Source of the DNA: an uncultured Clostridia bacterium
GTDB lineage: Bacteria; Bacillota; Clostridia; Lachnospirales; Anaerotignaceae
Reading direction: 5' to 3'
Length of the DNA: 64,000 bases
Assembly: GCA_944383885.1 (NCBI GenBank)
Contig: CALWRF010000038.1
Location: 1 to 64,000, forward strand
The number at the start of each line of letters is the position of its first letter. Positions within the stretch are counted from its first letter, which is position 1. Position numbers and translations under genes: made by a program. The notes beneath the pieces are model-generated. The model was not told where the DNA came from. It did no database searches and saw only the letters and a list, made by a program, of their open reading frames with translations. Positions 23,848 through 33,550 of the stretch are shown here, piece by piece.

Positions 23848-24717
23848 TTATTTATTATTATGTCTGTATTTAATATGTTCTATAAATTTTTTTACTACAG
23901 GAGAAGCGCTTTTTTTGCTTTTTAAGGCAAGGACTATATTTCTGTATTCCGGCTTATCCAGCTCCATAGCCTTTATGTTATATGTTGTTCTGTTAAGTAT
24001 CAGCTCAGGCAGTATGCTTACCCCAAATCCGCACTCCACCATTGACATAATAACATAATCATCTAATGTTCTAAAATTAATTTTAGGCTTGATATTGTAT
24101 TTTTTGAATATTTCCTCAACCTCAATATTACCGCTTTCAAGAAGCATAAAAGGCTCGTTATTAAAAGCCTCAACAGGGAATCTTTCCATGCGCGCCAATT
24201 TATGATTATATGGTACAACAGCCAAAAGCCTGTCTTTTTCAATAAAAATAGTTTCCAAATCACTTTTAACCGGCAGAATAAGAAAACCGCAGTCAACGCG
24301 TCCCTGATTAACCCACTCCTCTACTTTTCCATAACCGCCTACCAAAAGCTCGTACTCAATGTTAGGATATTTTTCTCTAAACGCCTTTATTACATTAGGT
24401 ATCCAGTTTGAAGCAATGCTCGACACAGAGCCTATCCTTATAAGACCTGTCTGAACATTATGTATGGAATCTATCTCTTCCTTTAGCCTGTAATATTCAT
24501 TGCAGACATTTTTAATATACGGCAAAATCCTTATGCCGTCAGATGTAAGCCTTACTCCTGTTCTTCCACGTTCCAATAGGGATAAATCCCATTCTTCTTC
24601 CAAGTCGTTTATCATACGACTTACCCCGGACTGGGAATAATCAAGAGCCTTTGACGCCTCAGTAATGCTTCCATATTCTATTGTTTTTAAAAAAGCTATG
24701 TATTTTTGTATGCTCAT
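23848..24717 (-). CDS. LysR-family transcription regulator
   Basis: This 289-residue regulator has the winged HTH at residues 1-60 (FLKTIEYGSITEASKALDYSQSGVSRMINDLEEEWDLSLLERG) and a periplasmic-binding-protein-like effector domain (GLIRIGSVSSIASNWIPNVIKAFREKYPNIEYELL). The start is the ATG at 24715-24717. It is divergent from the EamA exporter gene, with 112 bp between, so it most likely controls that exporter and senses its substrate. The effector is not known. Confidence 0.93.
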   Translation of the reverse strand: MSIQKYIAFLKTIEYGSITEASKALDYSQSGVSRMINDLEEEWDLSLLERGRTGVRLTSDGIRILPYIKNVCNEYYRLKEEIDSIHNVQTGLIRIGSVSSIASNWIPNVIKAFREKYPNIEYELLVGGYGKVEEWVNQGRVDCGFLILPVKSDLETIFIEKDRLLAVVPYNHKLARMERFPVEAFNNEPFMLLESGNIEVEEIFKKYNIKPKINFRTLDDYVIMSMVECGFGVSILPELILNRTTYNIKAMELDKPEYRNIVLALKSKKSASPVVKKFIEHIKYRHNNK

Positions 24718-24829
24718 AATTTTATATACCATTTTGTAATATTTAACATGATAAATATTCGTTTTTGTAATAACAACTTATATGATATACTCTTTCCTGT
24801 AAAAAAACAAGACATATTCGGAGGCAGTT

Positions 24830-25747
24830 ATGGAAAACTCAAAAAACTATATAAAATTTATAATATCCCTAATTATATTCGGCTCAAACGGACTTGTAGC
24901 AAGCCTTATAAGTTTAAGCAGTCATGAAATTGTGTTTTTAAGAACTTTAATAGGCGGATTATTCCTTGCGGCAATACTTTTATATCAGAAAAAACCTTTG
25001 ACGGCTTTAAAAAATAAACGCCATTTTATTTTTGTTGTAATGTCCGGAATATCAATGGGCATAAGCTGGCTGTTTTTATACGAGGCTTATAACTGCTCCG
25101 GCGTAAGCCTTGCCACACTTATTTATTACTGCGGTCCGGTTTTTGTAATGATTCTATCTCCGGTGTTGTTTAAGGAAAGCTTTACCCCTGCCAAATTATT
25201 GGGCTTTGCCGCTGTGCTCTTAGGCATGCTTTGCGTTAATATTAATTCACTTTCAGGCGAAGGATTTTCAAAAGGAATAATATTTTCATTTTTGGGCGCT
25301 GTATTCTTTGCTCTTATGACAGTGCTTAATAAAGAAGGCGGTTCCATAACGGGAATAGAAAACTCAGCCATATCCATTTTGTCATCTTGCGCCACAGCAG
25401 CAGTTTTTACAGCTGTAAGATATGGAATTTCATTTGAAATTCCTGTAAGTTCCATAGCGCCTGTACTTTTTATAGGAATTGTCAACACCGGCTTAGGATG
25501 CTGCCTTTATTTTTCCTCAATGAGCTCTCTTCCGGCTCAGAGTGTGTCAGTCTGCGGATATTTAGAGCCTCTTTCAGCTCTTGTGTTTTCAGCACTGTTC
25601 CTGCATGAATCCCTTCTGCCTTTGCAGCTTTTCGGAGCATTCCTTATAATAGGCGGCGCGGCATTTGGCGAAATATTAAAAGACAGGGTACAAGTGGATT
25701 ATGTTACTATAAAAATCCCATTGCCTCATATAGCAAAAAGCCATTAA
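24830..25747 (+). CDS. EamA (DMT) family transporter
   Basis: This is a 305-residue protein with ten predicted membrane helices in two EamA repeats (first FIISLIIFGSNGLVASLI..., second GIIFSFLGAVFFALMTVLNKEGG...). Family members export amino acids, metabolites or drugs. CGGAGG precedes the ATG. Its pairing with a divergent LysR gene suggests substrate-induced expression. The C-terminal tail (DYVTIKIPLPHIAKSH) is short and cytoplasmic. Confidence 0.92.
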   Translation: MENSKNYIKFIISLIIFGSNGLVASLISLSSHEIVFLRTLIGGLFLAAILLYQKKPLTALKNKRHFIFVVMSGISMGISWLFLYEAYNCSGVSLATLIYYCGPVFVMILSPVLFKESFTPAKLLGFAAVLLGMLCVNINSLSGEGFSKGIIFSFLGAVFFALMTVLNKEGGSITGIENSAISILSSCATAAVFTAVRYGISFEIPVSSIAPVLFIGIVNTGLGCCLYFSSMSSLPAQSVSVCGYLEPLSALVFSALFLHESLLPLQLFGAFLIIGGAAFGEILKDRVQVDYVTIKIPLPHIAKSH

Positions 25748-25869
25748 TAAATATTCTATTTAAACGTGCAATTATAATGACTGCTTTAACCCATGGCAAA
25801 GTTTTAAATTAATTTAAGTATTAATACATAATACAAACGCTTCAAAGTACACTGTAAATTTTAATGTGA

Positions 25870-25900
25870 AAAAAGGCTCAATACAACATTGAGCCTTTAA
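25870..25900. terminator. Bidirectional terminator between the EamA and Lon-family genes
   Basis: AAAGGCTCAAT and ATTGAGCCTTT form a perfect 11-bp stem with A and T runs on either side. Confidence 0.88.
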
Positions 25901-25989
25901 TTGCTTTTATGCACAGATTTATTTACATGCACAGTATTAGTACACCAAAACAGATTGTTTAATCACATACATGTTAACAAACTTACTTA

Positions 25990-28428
25990 TTATTCACTGT
26001 GTTTTTCTTCGCTTTCGCCTTCATTTTCTTCCGGTTCGTCAAATGATTTTAAATAGTATTCTTTAAGCTTAGCATAAACTTTTCCATGCACGCTTTCCGG
26101 AGGATAGATTCCTTCAGAATTTAATCTGCCTGCCGGAGCGGAAAGCATAATCTCTATCCCATCATCAATAGATGAAACAGTATATATATGGAATTTTCCT
26201 TCTTTAACAGCATTTGCCACATCGTCATTAAGCATAAGGTCACCGGTATTTGTTTCCGGTATCATAACACCTTGGTTTCCTGTAAGACCGCGGCGTGAGC
26301 ATAAATCAAAAAATGCTTCTATTTTTTCATTTACGCCGCCGATAGCCTGAATATCTCCAAACTGGTTTACAGAGCCGGTAACGGCTATCTGCTGATTAAC
26401 AGGTATGCCTGAAAGGCTGGAAAGTATGCAGTAAAGCTCTGTACTTGAGGCGCTGTCACCGTCTATACCGCCGTAGTTCTGTTCAAAACATACCCTGCAA
26501 GAAAGAGAAATAGGGAAATCCTGAGCGTATTTTCCGCCAATATATCCTTCTATAATATTCATGCCTTTTGTATGGGTATTTCCACTCATCTCAGCTTCTT
26601 TTTCAATATTTATAATACCGCTTTTACCCATATATGAAACAGCAGTAATTCTGCTTACATTGCCAAAAGCGTATCCGCCCATGTCAATAACGGATAAGCC
26701 GTTAATCTGCCCTACTCTTTTGCCTTCTGTATCTATCATAATAACACCGCTGTCCACCATTTCAGAAAGTTTTTCTTCATACAGCATAAGACGGTTTTTT
26801 CTTTCTTCCATAGCATGCTTAACATGCTTCCCCTCAACAGCATTTTTACCGTCAATCTGCGCCCACGCGCTTGATTCGCAAAGTATTTCGCCAATTTTAT
26901 TAAACTTGGTAGAAAGCTTATTCTGTTTATCAGCCATTCTTGAGGAATATTCTGTTACTCTGGCTACAGCCTCAGCAGTAAACGGCAGAAGTTTTTCTTT
27001 TTCGGAATACGACTTAATGAATTTAGCCGTATTCATGACACTTTCCGGATTCCTGTCCATTTCATAATCAAAATCAGCCAAAACTTTAAAATATTTATCA
27101 AAATCTTCTTCGTACTCGCTTAAAATCTCATAATAATAGCTGCTGCCTACAAGTATAATTTTAAAATTGGCATCTATAGGCTCAGGATTAAGCGTTGAAA
27201 CAGGCACTGTCTGGAACTGATCCCTTAAACCGTCTATTTTTATTTTGCCTGTGCGCATTACACGCCTTATAGCCTCCCATGCCTGATAATTGGAAAGCAC
27301 ATCGCGAGCCTGCAAAATAAGATATCCGCCGTTTGCTTTGTGGAAAAGTCCCGGCTTAATTTTCATAAAATCCGTTATAAGGTTTCCAAACTCGTTGTCA
27401 TACTCCATTTCTCCCGCAAGATTGGCTCCTGTTGGATTAAAATCAACTACAACCGGCGCTCCTTCTTCTTTTGCATTATCCACAATAAGATTTACTTTGT
27501 ATTTGGATAATGTGTCATCAGGATTTTTCTTTCCCAAAAAAGGTATAATCCCACCGGCGCTTTCGTCTTCATCAGTTATTGTAGGTGTAAATTTAGAAAT
27601 ATTATCAAGAAGGTCCTCCTGCACATCTCTTAAATATTTTATAACATCTGCATTGTCGCCGTACTTTTCCTGAAGTGAGTTTATATTATACCCCACGGCA
27701 AACATGCCTGTTTTATAGTCCAAATCGTTTATTTCATTTCGGCACTCTTTTTCTAGCTCATGTATTTCACGCATTACAGTAGAAGCTTCCCGTGTAAGCT
27801 CAGATGTATCAGCATTTATTTTGTCTTTCTCATCATCGCTAAGCTCGTCGTATTTTTCTTCACTTATTTCCTCTCCATCCATAACAGGCATAAAAAATAC
27901 ACCTGTATTGGAGCTTTTAACTGAAAAACCATATTTATCTGCAATACGGCTTATCTGCCGCATCAGCTTGTTTCTTTTTTCGTCAAAACTGTGGATTATG
28001 TCATTTTTCTGCTCCTCGTATTCATCAGAAGCAAAAATACGGCTTAATTCGGAGCTGAAAAACTCAGACAGCTCATTCATGTCGTCCCTGAACTGACGCC
28101 CTTTCCCCGCTTCAAATTTAAGGGCTTTAGGGCATTTAGGTTCGTCAAAGTTATAAACATAACAGTAGTCATCAGGCTTTTTCTCTTGGGCTGCTGTTTT
28201 TTCTGCGCACATTTTGGCATAAGATGTTTTGCCTAATCCTGTAGAGCCGCACATATAAATATTATAGCCTGAAGCTTTAATTTTAAGACCAAGCTGCATG
28301 GCTTTTTCGGCTCTCGGCTGACCCACTATGCCGTCTACGCCATTTAATTCGTCAGTTGTCTTAAAATTAAACATGCTTTCGTCACATTTGTTGTTAAGTT
28401 CGTAATACTTAAGCTCTTTTATACTCAA
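25990..28428 (-). CDS. Lon-family ATP-dependent protease (AAA_32/LonB-like)
   Basis: This protein is about 812 residues long. It has an N-terminal AAA region with Walker A CGSTGLGKTSYAKM, a long coiled-coil insert (KRNKLMRQISRIADKYGFS ... EIHELEKECRNEI), and a C-terminal S16 protease domain. The catalytic serine is in GGIDGDSASSTELYC and the lysine in GGVNEKIEAFF. The start is probably the TTG at 28426-28428 (LSIKELKYYEL) behind GGAGGGA. These proteases are distinct from classical LonA and their substrates are poorly known. The gene follows rimI at 38 bp in the leftward run. Confidence 0.92.
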   Translation of the reverse strand: MSIKELKYYELNNKCDESMFNFKTTDELNGVDGIVGQPRAEKAMQLGLKIKASGYNIYMCGSTGLGKTSYAKMCAEKTAAQEKKPDDYCYVYNFDEPKCPKALKFEAGKGRQFRDDMNELSEFFSSELSRIFASDEYEEQKNDIIHSFDEKRNKLMRQISRIADKYGFSVKSSNTGVFFMPVMDGEEISEEKYDELSDDEKDKINADTSELTREASTVMREIHELEKECRNEINDLDYKTGMFAVGYNINSLQEKYGDNADVIKYLRDVQEDLLDNISKFTPTITDEDESAGGIIPFLGKKNPDDTLSKYKVNLIVDNAKEEGAPVVVDFNPTGANLAGEMEYDNEFGNLITDFMKIKPGLFHKANGGYLILQARDVLSNYQAWEAIRRVMRTGKIKIDGLRDQFQTVPVSTLNPEPIDANFKIILVGSSYYYEILSEYEEDFDKYFKVLADFDYEMDRNPESVMNTAKFIKSYSEKEKLLPFTAEAVARVTEYSSRMADKQNKLSTKFNKIGEILCESSAWAQIDGKNAVEGKHVKHAMEERKNRLMLYEEKLSEMVDSGVIMIDTEGKRVGQINGLSVIDMGGYAFGNVSRITAVSYMGKSGIINIEKEAEMSGNTHTKGMNIIEGYIGGKYAQDFPISLSCRVCFEQNYGGIDGDSASSTELYCILSSLSGIPVNQQIAVTGSVNQFGDIQAIGGVNEKIEAFFDLCSRRGLTGNQGVMIPETNTGDLMLNDDVANAVKEGKFHIYTVSSIDDGIEIMLSAPAGRLNSEGIYPPESVHGKVYAKLKEYYLKSFDEPEENEGESEEKHSE

Positions 28429-28465
28429 TGCGTTCCCTCCTTTATTATTAAAATACATGTATTAA

Positions 28466-28936
28466 TTAAAGGGTTTTGTCATAGTCCTCATAATTTTCAA
28501 AATACTTCCACATTACAACAGCATCTTCATTTGTGTCTTTGTAATAGTTTTTTCTAAAGCCTTCCGGCTTAAAGCCATACTTTGCATACAGTTTCTGAGC
28601 AGGGTAATTACTTATTTTAACCTCTAATGTAATGCCTATCATTTCTCTTTCTTCGGCAGTTCTTATAAGGGCTTCCATAAGAAGCGACCCAACCTTTTGT
28701 CCCCTGTATTCTTCTAAAACAGCTACGTTTGTTATCTGCCCTTCCGTAACTACATGCCACATGCCGGCATAGCCTACTATTTTTTCACCGTCTTTTGCAA
28801 CAAAATACACAGCCAGCTTATTTTCATTCATTTCACGCTCAAAATCAGCTTTAGTCCACGCAATGGCAAAGCATGACTCTTCTACTTTAAGCACTCCCTC
28901 AATATCACTGGCAGTCATAGGCATAACTTCTATCAT
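28466..28936 (-). CDS. rimI: Ribosomal protein S18-alanine N-acetyltransferase-like GNAT protein
   Basis: This 156-residue GNAT acetyltransferase has the acetyl-CoA loop in EEYRGQKVGSLLMEALI and the C-terminal NYPAQKLYAKYGFKPEGFRKNYY, both typical of RimI. The ATG overlaps the tsaB stop (ATGA). The tsaE-tsaB-rimI order is widespread in bacteria and supports the name. Some Firmicutes proteins at this site may have other protein N-termini as substrates. Confidence 0.9.
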   Translation of the reverse strand: MIEVMPMTASDIEGVLKVEESCFAIAWTKADFEREMNENKLAVYFVAKDGEKIVGYAGMWHVVTEGQITNVAVLEEYRGQKVGSLLMEALIRTAEEREMIGITLEVKISNYPAQKLYAKYGFKPEGFRKNYYKDTNEDAVVMWKYFENYEDYDKTL

Positions 28937-29646
28937 TTGCCTGATACCTCCGCTCTTATTTTTTCCTCAAGTTCCCTCTCAGCTTGAGACTTTCTGAGAT
29001 AAAACGGTGCAAAGTCACTATAAGCAGTTGTTTTTCCTTCTCTGGCATAAACAAAAGCCAATGCCGCAACGCAGGCTGCCCTTTGTATATTGCAGTGCTG
29101 CGGAGCTAAAACAGAGTTTGGAAGACTTAAAATTTTGTCTTTATAAACAGGCACGGCATCGCCTAAAAAAATCACTTTTCTGTCAAATCCCGACGCCTTA
29201 AGCAGAACATCATCTATGCTTCTGGCTTCCTGAGGGTATACTTCACAAAGGCGTCCGTTTTTAAACTCATAAAAAGCGTTATATACCTGCGAACGTCTCG
29301 CGTCCATTACAGGGCATATAACCTTATCTGTTTCAAATATATTGTATGCTAACGCCTCCAGTGTTGGCACACCTATAATGTCTATTCCCAAGCCATGGGC
29401 AAGACCTTTTGCCGCCGCTGCGCCTATTCTTAAACCCGTAAAAGAGCCGGGTCCTGATGTGCAGGCAATATAGTCCAGCCCTTTTATATCAAAATTAGAC
29501 GCCTTTATTATTGTGTCAACTGCCGGCATAAGCGTTTGGGAATGTGTTATTTTAAAATTAAGCGCGTATTCCGCAATTATTTTTTCATCATCAGCCAAAG
29601 AAGCGGAAACAGCTAAGCCGGATGAATCAATTGCCAGTATTTTCAA
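28933..29646 (-). CDS. tsaB: tRNA threonylcarbamoyladenosine biosynthesis protein TsaB
   Basis: This 237-residue protein is the partner of TsaD in making t6A at position 37 of ANN-decoding tRNAs. The start KILAIDSSGLAVSASLADDEKII and the central YIACTSGPGSFTGLRIGAAAAKGLAHGLG are diagnostic. The start is the TTG at 29644-29646 behind GGAGG; a longer reading adds 12 residues without a better site. It begins 1 bp after the tsaE stop. Confidence 0.95.
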   Translation of the reverse strand: MKILAIDSSGLAVSASLADDEKIIAEYALNFKITHSQTLMPAVDTIIKASNFDIKGLDYIACTSGPGSFTGLRIGAAAAKGLAHGLGIDIIGVPTLEALAYNIFETDKVICPVMDARRSQVYNAFYEFKNGRLCEVYPQEARSIDDVLLKASGFDRKVIFLGDAVPVYKDKILSLPNSVLAPQHCNIQRAACVAALAFVYAREGKTTAYSDFAPFYLRKSQAERELEEKIRAEVSGK

Positions 29647-29647
29647 T

Positions 29648-30073
29648 TTATTTACCTCCAAAAGTAATTTTTCTGTAATCAAAACCTTTTTCCAAGTCTT
29701 TTTCTATAGTAATCCATACAGCTTCCGGCGGAATTATTTCCTCTACAAGCTCAGCCCACTCAATAAGGCATACACCATCACCGAAAAAATAATCCTCATA
29801 ACCTGTATCATCCATTTCCTCAATGCTTCCTATCCTGTATACATCAAAATGATACAGTTTAAGCCTGCCGTCATACTCATTTATAATAGTAAAAGTAGGA
29901 CTTGTAATATATTCTTCCTCAACGCCGATGCCTTTGGCAAAACCTCTTGTAAAGACTGTTTTCCCAACACCTAAATCACCGCTCAAGCAGTATATGTCGC
30001 CTTCTTTGGCTTTCTGCCCTAAATCAAAACCAATTTTTTCAGTCTGCTGAGTACTGAATGACTCTATTATCAA
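29648..30073 (-). CDS. tsaE: tRNA threonylcarbamoyladenosine biosynthesis ATPase TsaE
   Basis: This 141-residue ATPase of the t6A complex has Walker A SGDLGVGKTVFTRGFAKG and the family motif SPTFTIINEY, with LYHFDVYRI after it. The start is the TTG at 30071-30073 behind AAGGAG. An upstream reading that adds six residues would start inside the ribosome-site region. It is followed immediately by tsaB. Confidence 0.95.
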   Translation of the reverse strand: MIIESFSTQQTEKIGFDLGQKAKEGDIYCLSGDLGVGKTVFTRGFAKGIGVEEEYITSPTFTIINEYDGRLKLYHFDVYRIGSIEEMDDTGYEDYFFGDGVCLIEWAELVEEIIPPEAVWITIEKDLEKGFDYRKITFGGK

Positions 30074-30087
30074 TTCACAGGCTCCTT

Positions 30088-31215
30088 TCAATATTTTGAA
30101 AATCTTTCTATGCTGAAATCTGTTTCAGTTACATTCTTTCCGTCTATCAGATATAATTTTCCCGTGTTAAGCATTTTGTTGTAATCCTTTATAACAGCTG
30201 TATTGTTTGAACCGGTATAACAGAAATCCTCTACGCCTTCGTCAAGCTTCTTTTCTTCCCCTACATAAAAGCTGAAAAATTCTCCGTCATTTTTCAGATA
30301 ATAAACAGACATTACATCATATCCTGTTTCAAATTTTTTAACATCTTCATCTTCTAAAAAAGTATATCCGCCAGATGAGTAATAAAAATCTCCGCTGGCA
30401 TCTAAAAACGCGAAATCATTTTTAAGTCCTGTAAAAGAAGCTTTAATTACGCTTTTGCCAATCTCCAAAGCCTCCGCTGTATTTCCCTGAACTACATTTA
30501 AGTTATAAACATACAGCTTTCTTTCCCCATTTGAAACAATCATAAATTTCCTGTCATCTGACGAAACAGACACTGTATCCATATCCCCAGAGCCTATATT
30601 AAGCTCAAACGGCTCATCTTTGAAGTTATAAAACATAGCTGTTTCGCCTTTGTCTTTATCAGTTAAGTTATATATAAAATACTCGCTTTTGTCATTGCCT
30701 ACTGCCATAGCATCAGTGCACAAATCAAACATTTTTTCAGTCTCTCCTTTACTGAAAAAATAACATGTATAAGTGCCTCTGCCATCAGGCTCAAAGAAAA
30801 CTGCGTCAGTTCCGTTCTGCGCAAACCTCATGGCGGCAATATTGTCTGCTGCGCGTTTCCATTGTTTTTCATCAAAATAGTAAACATCATAAGTATTGCC
30901 GTTTTTTTCAGCTTTAAAATATGTTTTTGAATCAAAATGCGCCTTAATTTCCCGTTCACCAGTTCTGTTAAAATCAATAAACCCGCTGTAATAACTAACA
31001 TATTCATCGTTTAAAACTGCATTATCCTTAATGCTGTATATTACGTTTTTGCCGTTGCTGAAAAAAATTACAGGTCTCATACTTTTACCCAAACCAATAA
31101 ACAGATGCAGAATAAATATAACAAGCAGCAAAACAATACAGACTACAACAAATGCAGTGCGTATTATTTTATCCGTTTTAGTTAATACAGCTGTATCCTT
31201 CTTAAAAAACCCCAC
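30088..31215 (-). CDS. Membrane-anchored protein with beta-propeller-like extracellular part
   Basis: This is a protein of about 375 residues. The start is the GTG at 31213-31215 behind AAGGAAG. A membrane helix (TAFVVVCIVLLLVIFILHLFIGLG) lies near residues 20-43. The rest is outside the cell and is made of repeated beta-strand units with motifs such as YYFDEKQWK, VFFEPDGRGTYTC, MFYNFKDEPF, FAFLDASGDFYYSSGG and FSFYVGEEK. The spacing of these units suggests a WD40-like or DUF5050-like propeller. It lies 14 bp before tsaE. Function unknown. Confidence 0.65.
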   Translation of the reverse strand: MGFFKKDTAVLTKTDKIIRTAFVVVCIVLLLVIFILHLFIGLGKSMRPVIFFSNGKNVIYSIKDNAVLNDEYVSYYSGFIDFNRTGEREIKAHFDSKTYFKAEKNGNTYDVYYFDEKQWKRAADNIAAMRFAQNGTDAVFFEPDGRGTYTCYFFSKGETEKMFDLCTDAMAVGNDKSEYFIYNLTDKDKGETAMFYNFKDEPFELNIGSGDMDTVSVSSDDRKFMIVSNGERKLYVYNLNVVQGNTAEALEIGKSVIKASFTGLKNDFAFLDASGDFYYSSGGYTFLEDEDVKKFETGYDVMSVYYLKNDGEFFSFYVGEEKKLDEGVEDFCYTGSNNTAVIKDYNKMLNTGKLYLIDGKNVTETDFSIERFSKY

Positions 31216-31313
31216 TAAAACACTTCCTTTATACAAAAACAACCATAACTCTACCACATATTCCAGTATAACATTATTCAACGCTCTAATCAACAAAACC
31301 AACAAAAGGGCAG

Positions 31314-31343
31314 TAAAAAAGCGTACCAAAATTCAGGTACGCT
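31314..31343 (-). terminator. Terminator after the Lrp-family gene
   Basis: AGCGTACC and GGTACGCT form an 8-bp stem followed by TTTTTT on the minus strand. Confidence 0.8.
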
Positions 31344-31363
31344 GAAATTAATTTATATAACAA

Positions 31364-31849
31364 TTAAGGTGAAATAAGCATTCTTCTGTCTGAACTGGTC
31401 TTTTTCTCCATTATAATTCCATGGTCTTTATAATTTTTAAGCACAAAATGCGTGCCTGTGCCTATAACCGCGTCTATAGGCGAAAGCTTATCCGATACAA
31501 AAAACGCTATTTCCTTCAGGCTCTTTTCCTCAAGTATAACTGTAAAATCAAATCCGCCAGACATTAAATAGCAGGCTTTAACTTCTTCAAACTGGCAAAT
31601 CCTCTCGGCTATTTTATCAAACCCATTTCCTCTTTGCGGCGTAACCTTTACCTCAATAAGGGCAGTTACAACCTCTCTGTCAGTTTTTTCCCAGTTAATA
31701 AGCGTATTATAGCCGCATATTATCTGCTCGTTTTCCATTTTTTTGATTTCTTCGGCTACTTTATCTTTATCCAAATTAAGTTCCTTTGCTATCTCATCGC
31801 TTGTAAGCTTGCTGTTTTTGCTTATCAGTTTAAGGATTTCATCTCTCAT
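31364..31849 (-). CDS. Lrp/AsnC-family transcription regulator
   Basis: This is a 161-residue regulator. The N-terminal HTH reads ILKLISKNSKLTSDEIAKELNLDKDKVAEEIKKMENEQIICGYNTLINW. The C-terminal RAM domain (EVVTALIEVKVTPQRGNGFDKIAERICQFEEVKACYLMSGGFDFTVIL) binds small ligands, often amino acids. AAAGGGG precedes the ATG. It is a single-gene unit, and its targets cannot be read from the context. Confidence 0.92.
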   Translation of the reverse strand: MRDEILKLISKNSKLTSDEIAKELNLDKDKVAEEIKKMENEQIICGYNTLINWEKTDREVVTALIEVKVTPQRGNGFDKIAERICQFEEVKACYLMSGGFDFTVILEEKSLKEIAFFVSDKLSPIDAVIGTGTHFVLKNYKDHGIIMEKKTSSDRRMLISP

Positions 31850-31882
31850 TGCGGTGCCCCTTTCAGTTTTAATATATAAATA

Positions 31883-33358
31883 TTAATTTGTAAACAGTGT
31901 ACCATTGCCTTGAGCAGTTTCCTGCTGGGCAGCGTTTGTCTGCTCATTGTTTGCCTGAGTGCTGTCTGTCTGTGCCGTTTCTTCTTCCTTTGTGCCTATA
32001 GTAACCTCATCAGGAGTTGCCCTGTATGTTGATGTTGAAAAATATTCACGGCTTACCTGCTTTCCGTTTTCATACACTATTTTATATGTAGATACTTTTT
32101 TGCCCTGTTTTCCGTAATACGTTACCTCTCTGTAGCCCTTCGGCTTTTCTGGGTCTTCAGTTACTTTTTCTGCCGGTTTCTGGATTACGGAATCAACAAT
32201 ATTTTCAAACTTAACCTGTCTTGTAGAATCATGTATTTCATGACCATAGACATTTGTTATAAGCTTATTGCCTGAAATATACGCCTCTATATAAACTGGA
32301 TAATCAGTATCATTTTGAAATTTCAGGTCTTTATAATCCCCGGCTACAGCCGCGTCCTGACCTAAAGGCACATAAGAAACAGCCAGAGAATGATTTGAGC
32401 GCTCCACAATTTTAAGCTCAGCCAGTATAACCGCATTATACAGTGTTGACGTTATCTGGCATACACCGCCCGCAAGACCGTCTTCTATTTTTCCGTCTAC
32501 TATTACGGCGGCATCTCTGTAACCGTTTTCGTAAGTCTGAGGTCCAAGACCTTCGTTCATTGAGAAAATCTCTCCAGGCGCAAGTTCTGTCCCGTTAATG
32601 TTAGCGCACCCAACTCTTAAATTTTCATTTCTTCCATAGTCATTTCCTGAAAATGTAGTGTAATATGAGCCTATAAGTGTTGTGGCTTTTTCATTTTCCT
32701 CACGGGTTATTTCCGGCTTTATTTCGTTTTTCTTTATCTCAACAGTTCCGGACTGTATGCTTTCAACAACGGCTTTAGCGGCATTATATGTTGAATCAAA
32801 ATCCATTTCATATCCGCTTTTTTCATCTGATATTACAAAAGCTCCGTTTTCACGCTTCATAACTGAATTTTCAGGCTCAACTTTGACCTGTTCAGAAATT
32901 TCGTTTATTTTTGTTTTAAGCAGCTCATCATTATATGTAAACTGCGCCTCAAAATTTTTAGGGTTATTCTTTAAATCAGCTACTTGTTTATACCTTTCTT
33001 TCAGTTCGCCGTTTCTTCCATAATTATACGCGGCTAAAAGAGTATCATCTAAATTATACTTGGCGTCAATGTCAGCGTATTTAATATCGTATGTATTTTC
33101 TCCGTCAACAAGGCTTATTATCTGTTCTTTTATTACATCATTCACATCTGTGCTGAGTTTTTCTTTAGCCTCATTCTGGGTAAGTCCGCCTAATGGCACA
33201 TTGTTAACAGATATTCCGTCGTAAAACGTTTCAATATCAACAGCCTGTGTCATTTTTTTTACTGAGGCTTTATTATATAAATAAGCCCCCGCTCCTAATG
33301 CAGACAATACAATAACAGCAATCACCGCTATTTTAAGTATATTTTTATTTCTGTCCAT
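31883..33358 (-). CDS. VanW family exported protein with G5-like domain
   Basis: This 491-residue protein has a membrane anchor (ILKIAVIAVIVLSALGAGAYLY). Next is a PG_binding_4-type region (GISVNNVPLGGLTQNEAKEKL, about 45-210). The VanW domain follows (FSMNEGLGPQTYENGYRDAAVIV, GLAGGVCQITSTLYNAVILAELKIVERSNHS). A G5-like stretch (VSTYKIVYENGKQVSREYFSTSTY) and a Gln/Asn/Thr-rich tail end it. It probably acts at the cell wall. The start ATG at 33358 (MDRNKN) has GGGGA upstream, and an ATG four codons earlier is possible. The exact biochemical role of VanW is not established. Confidence 0.9.
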   Translation of the reverse strand: MDRNKNILKIAVIAVIVLSALGAGAYLYNKASVKKMTQAVDIETFYDGISVNNVPLGGLTQNEAKEKLSTDVNDVIKEQIISLVDGENTYDIKYADIDAKYNLDDTLLAAYNYGRNGELKERYKQVADLKNNPKNFEAQFTYNDELLKTKINEISEQVKVEPENSVMKRENGAFVISDEKSGYEMDFDSTYNAAKAVVESIQSGTVEIKKNEIKPEITREENEKATTLIGSYYTTFSGNDYGRNENLRVGCANINGTELAPGEIFSMNEGLGPQTYENGYRDAAVIVDGKIEDGLAGGVCQITSTLYNAVILAELKIVERSNHSLAVSYVPLGQDAAVAGDYKDLKFQNDTDYPVYIEAYISGNKLITNVYGHEIHDSTRQVKFENIVDSVIQKPAEKVTEDPEKPKGYREVTYYGKQGKKVSTYKIVYENGKQVSREYFSTSTYRATPDEVTIGTKEEETAQTDSTQANNEQTNAAQQETAQGNGTLFTN

Positions 33359-33445
33359 TTTAATCCCCATAAATATTATTTTTAAAACATAGTTTAATTA
33401 TATAGTCCCATACTTTATTAAGCAAGTAAAACCATATAAGCTTTG

Positions 33446-33550
33446 TTATCCAAAAAACGGCGCTATAACGCTGAGCACCATTAAAAACGCGATAAACACC
33501 GCAATTACCGATACAGCAATTCGTTTGCTTTTTTTGTTGTTATTCATCAT
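33446..33550 (-). CDS. 34-residue membrane protein
   Basis: The frame begins MMNNNKKSKRIAVSVIAVFI and ends AFLMVLSVIAPFFG: a basic start and one membrane helix, resembling short conserved proteins such as DUF4044. AGGAGG lies 13 bases upstream, a little far. It is the only frame with such features in the 405-bp gap between the VanW and glycosyltransferase genes. Confidence is moderate because of size. Confidence 0.5.
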   Translation of the reverse strand: MMNNNKKSKRIAVSVIAVFIAFLMVLSVIAPFFG

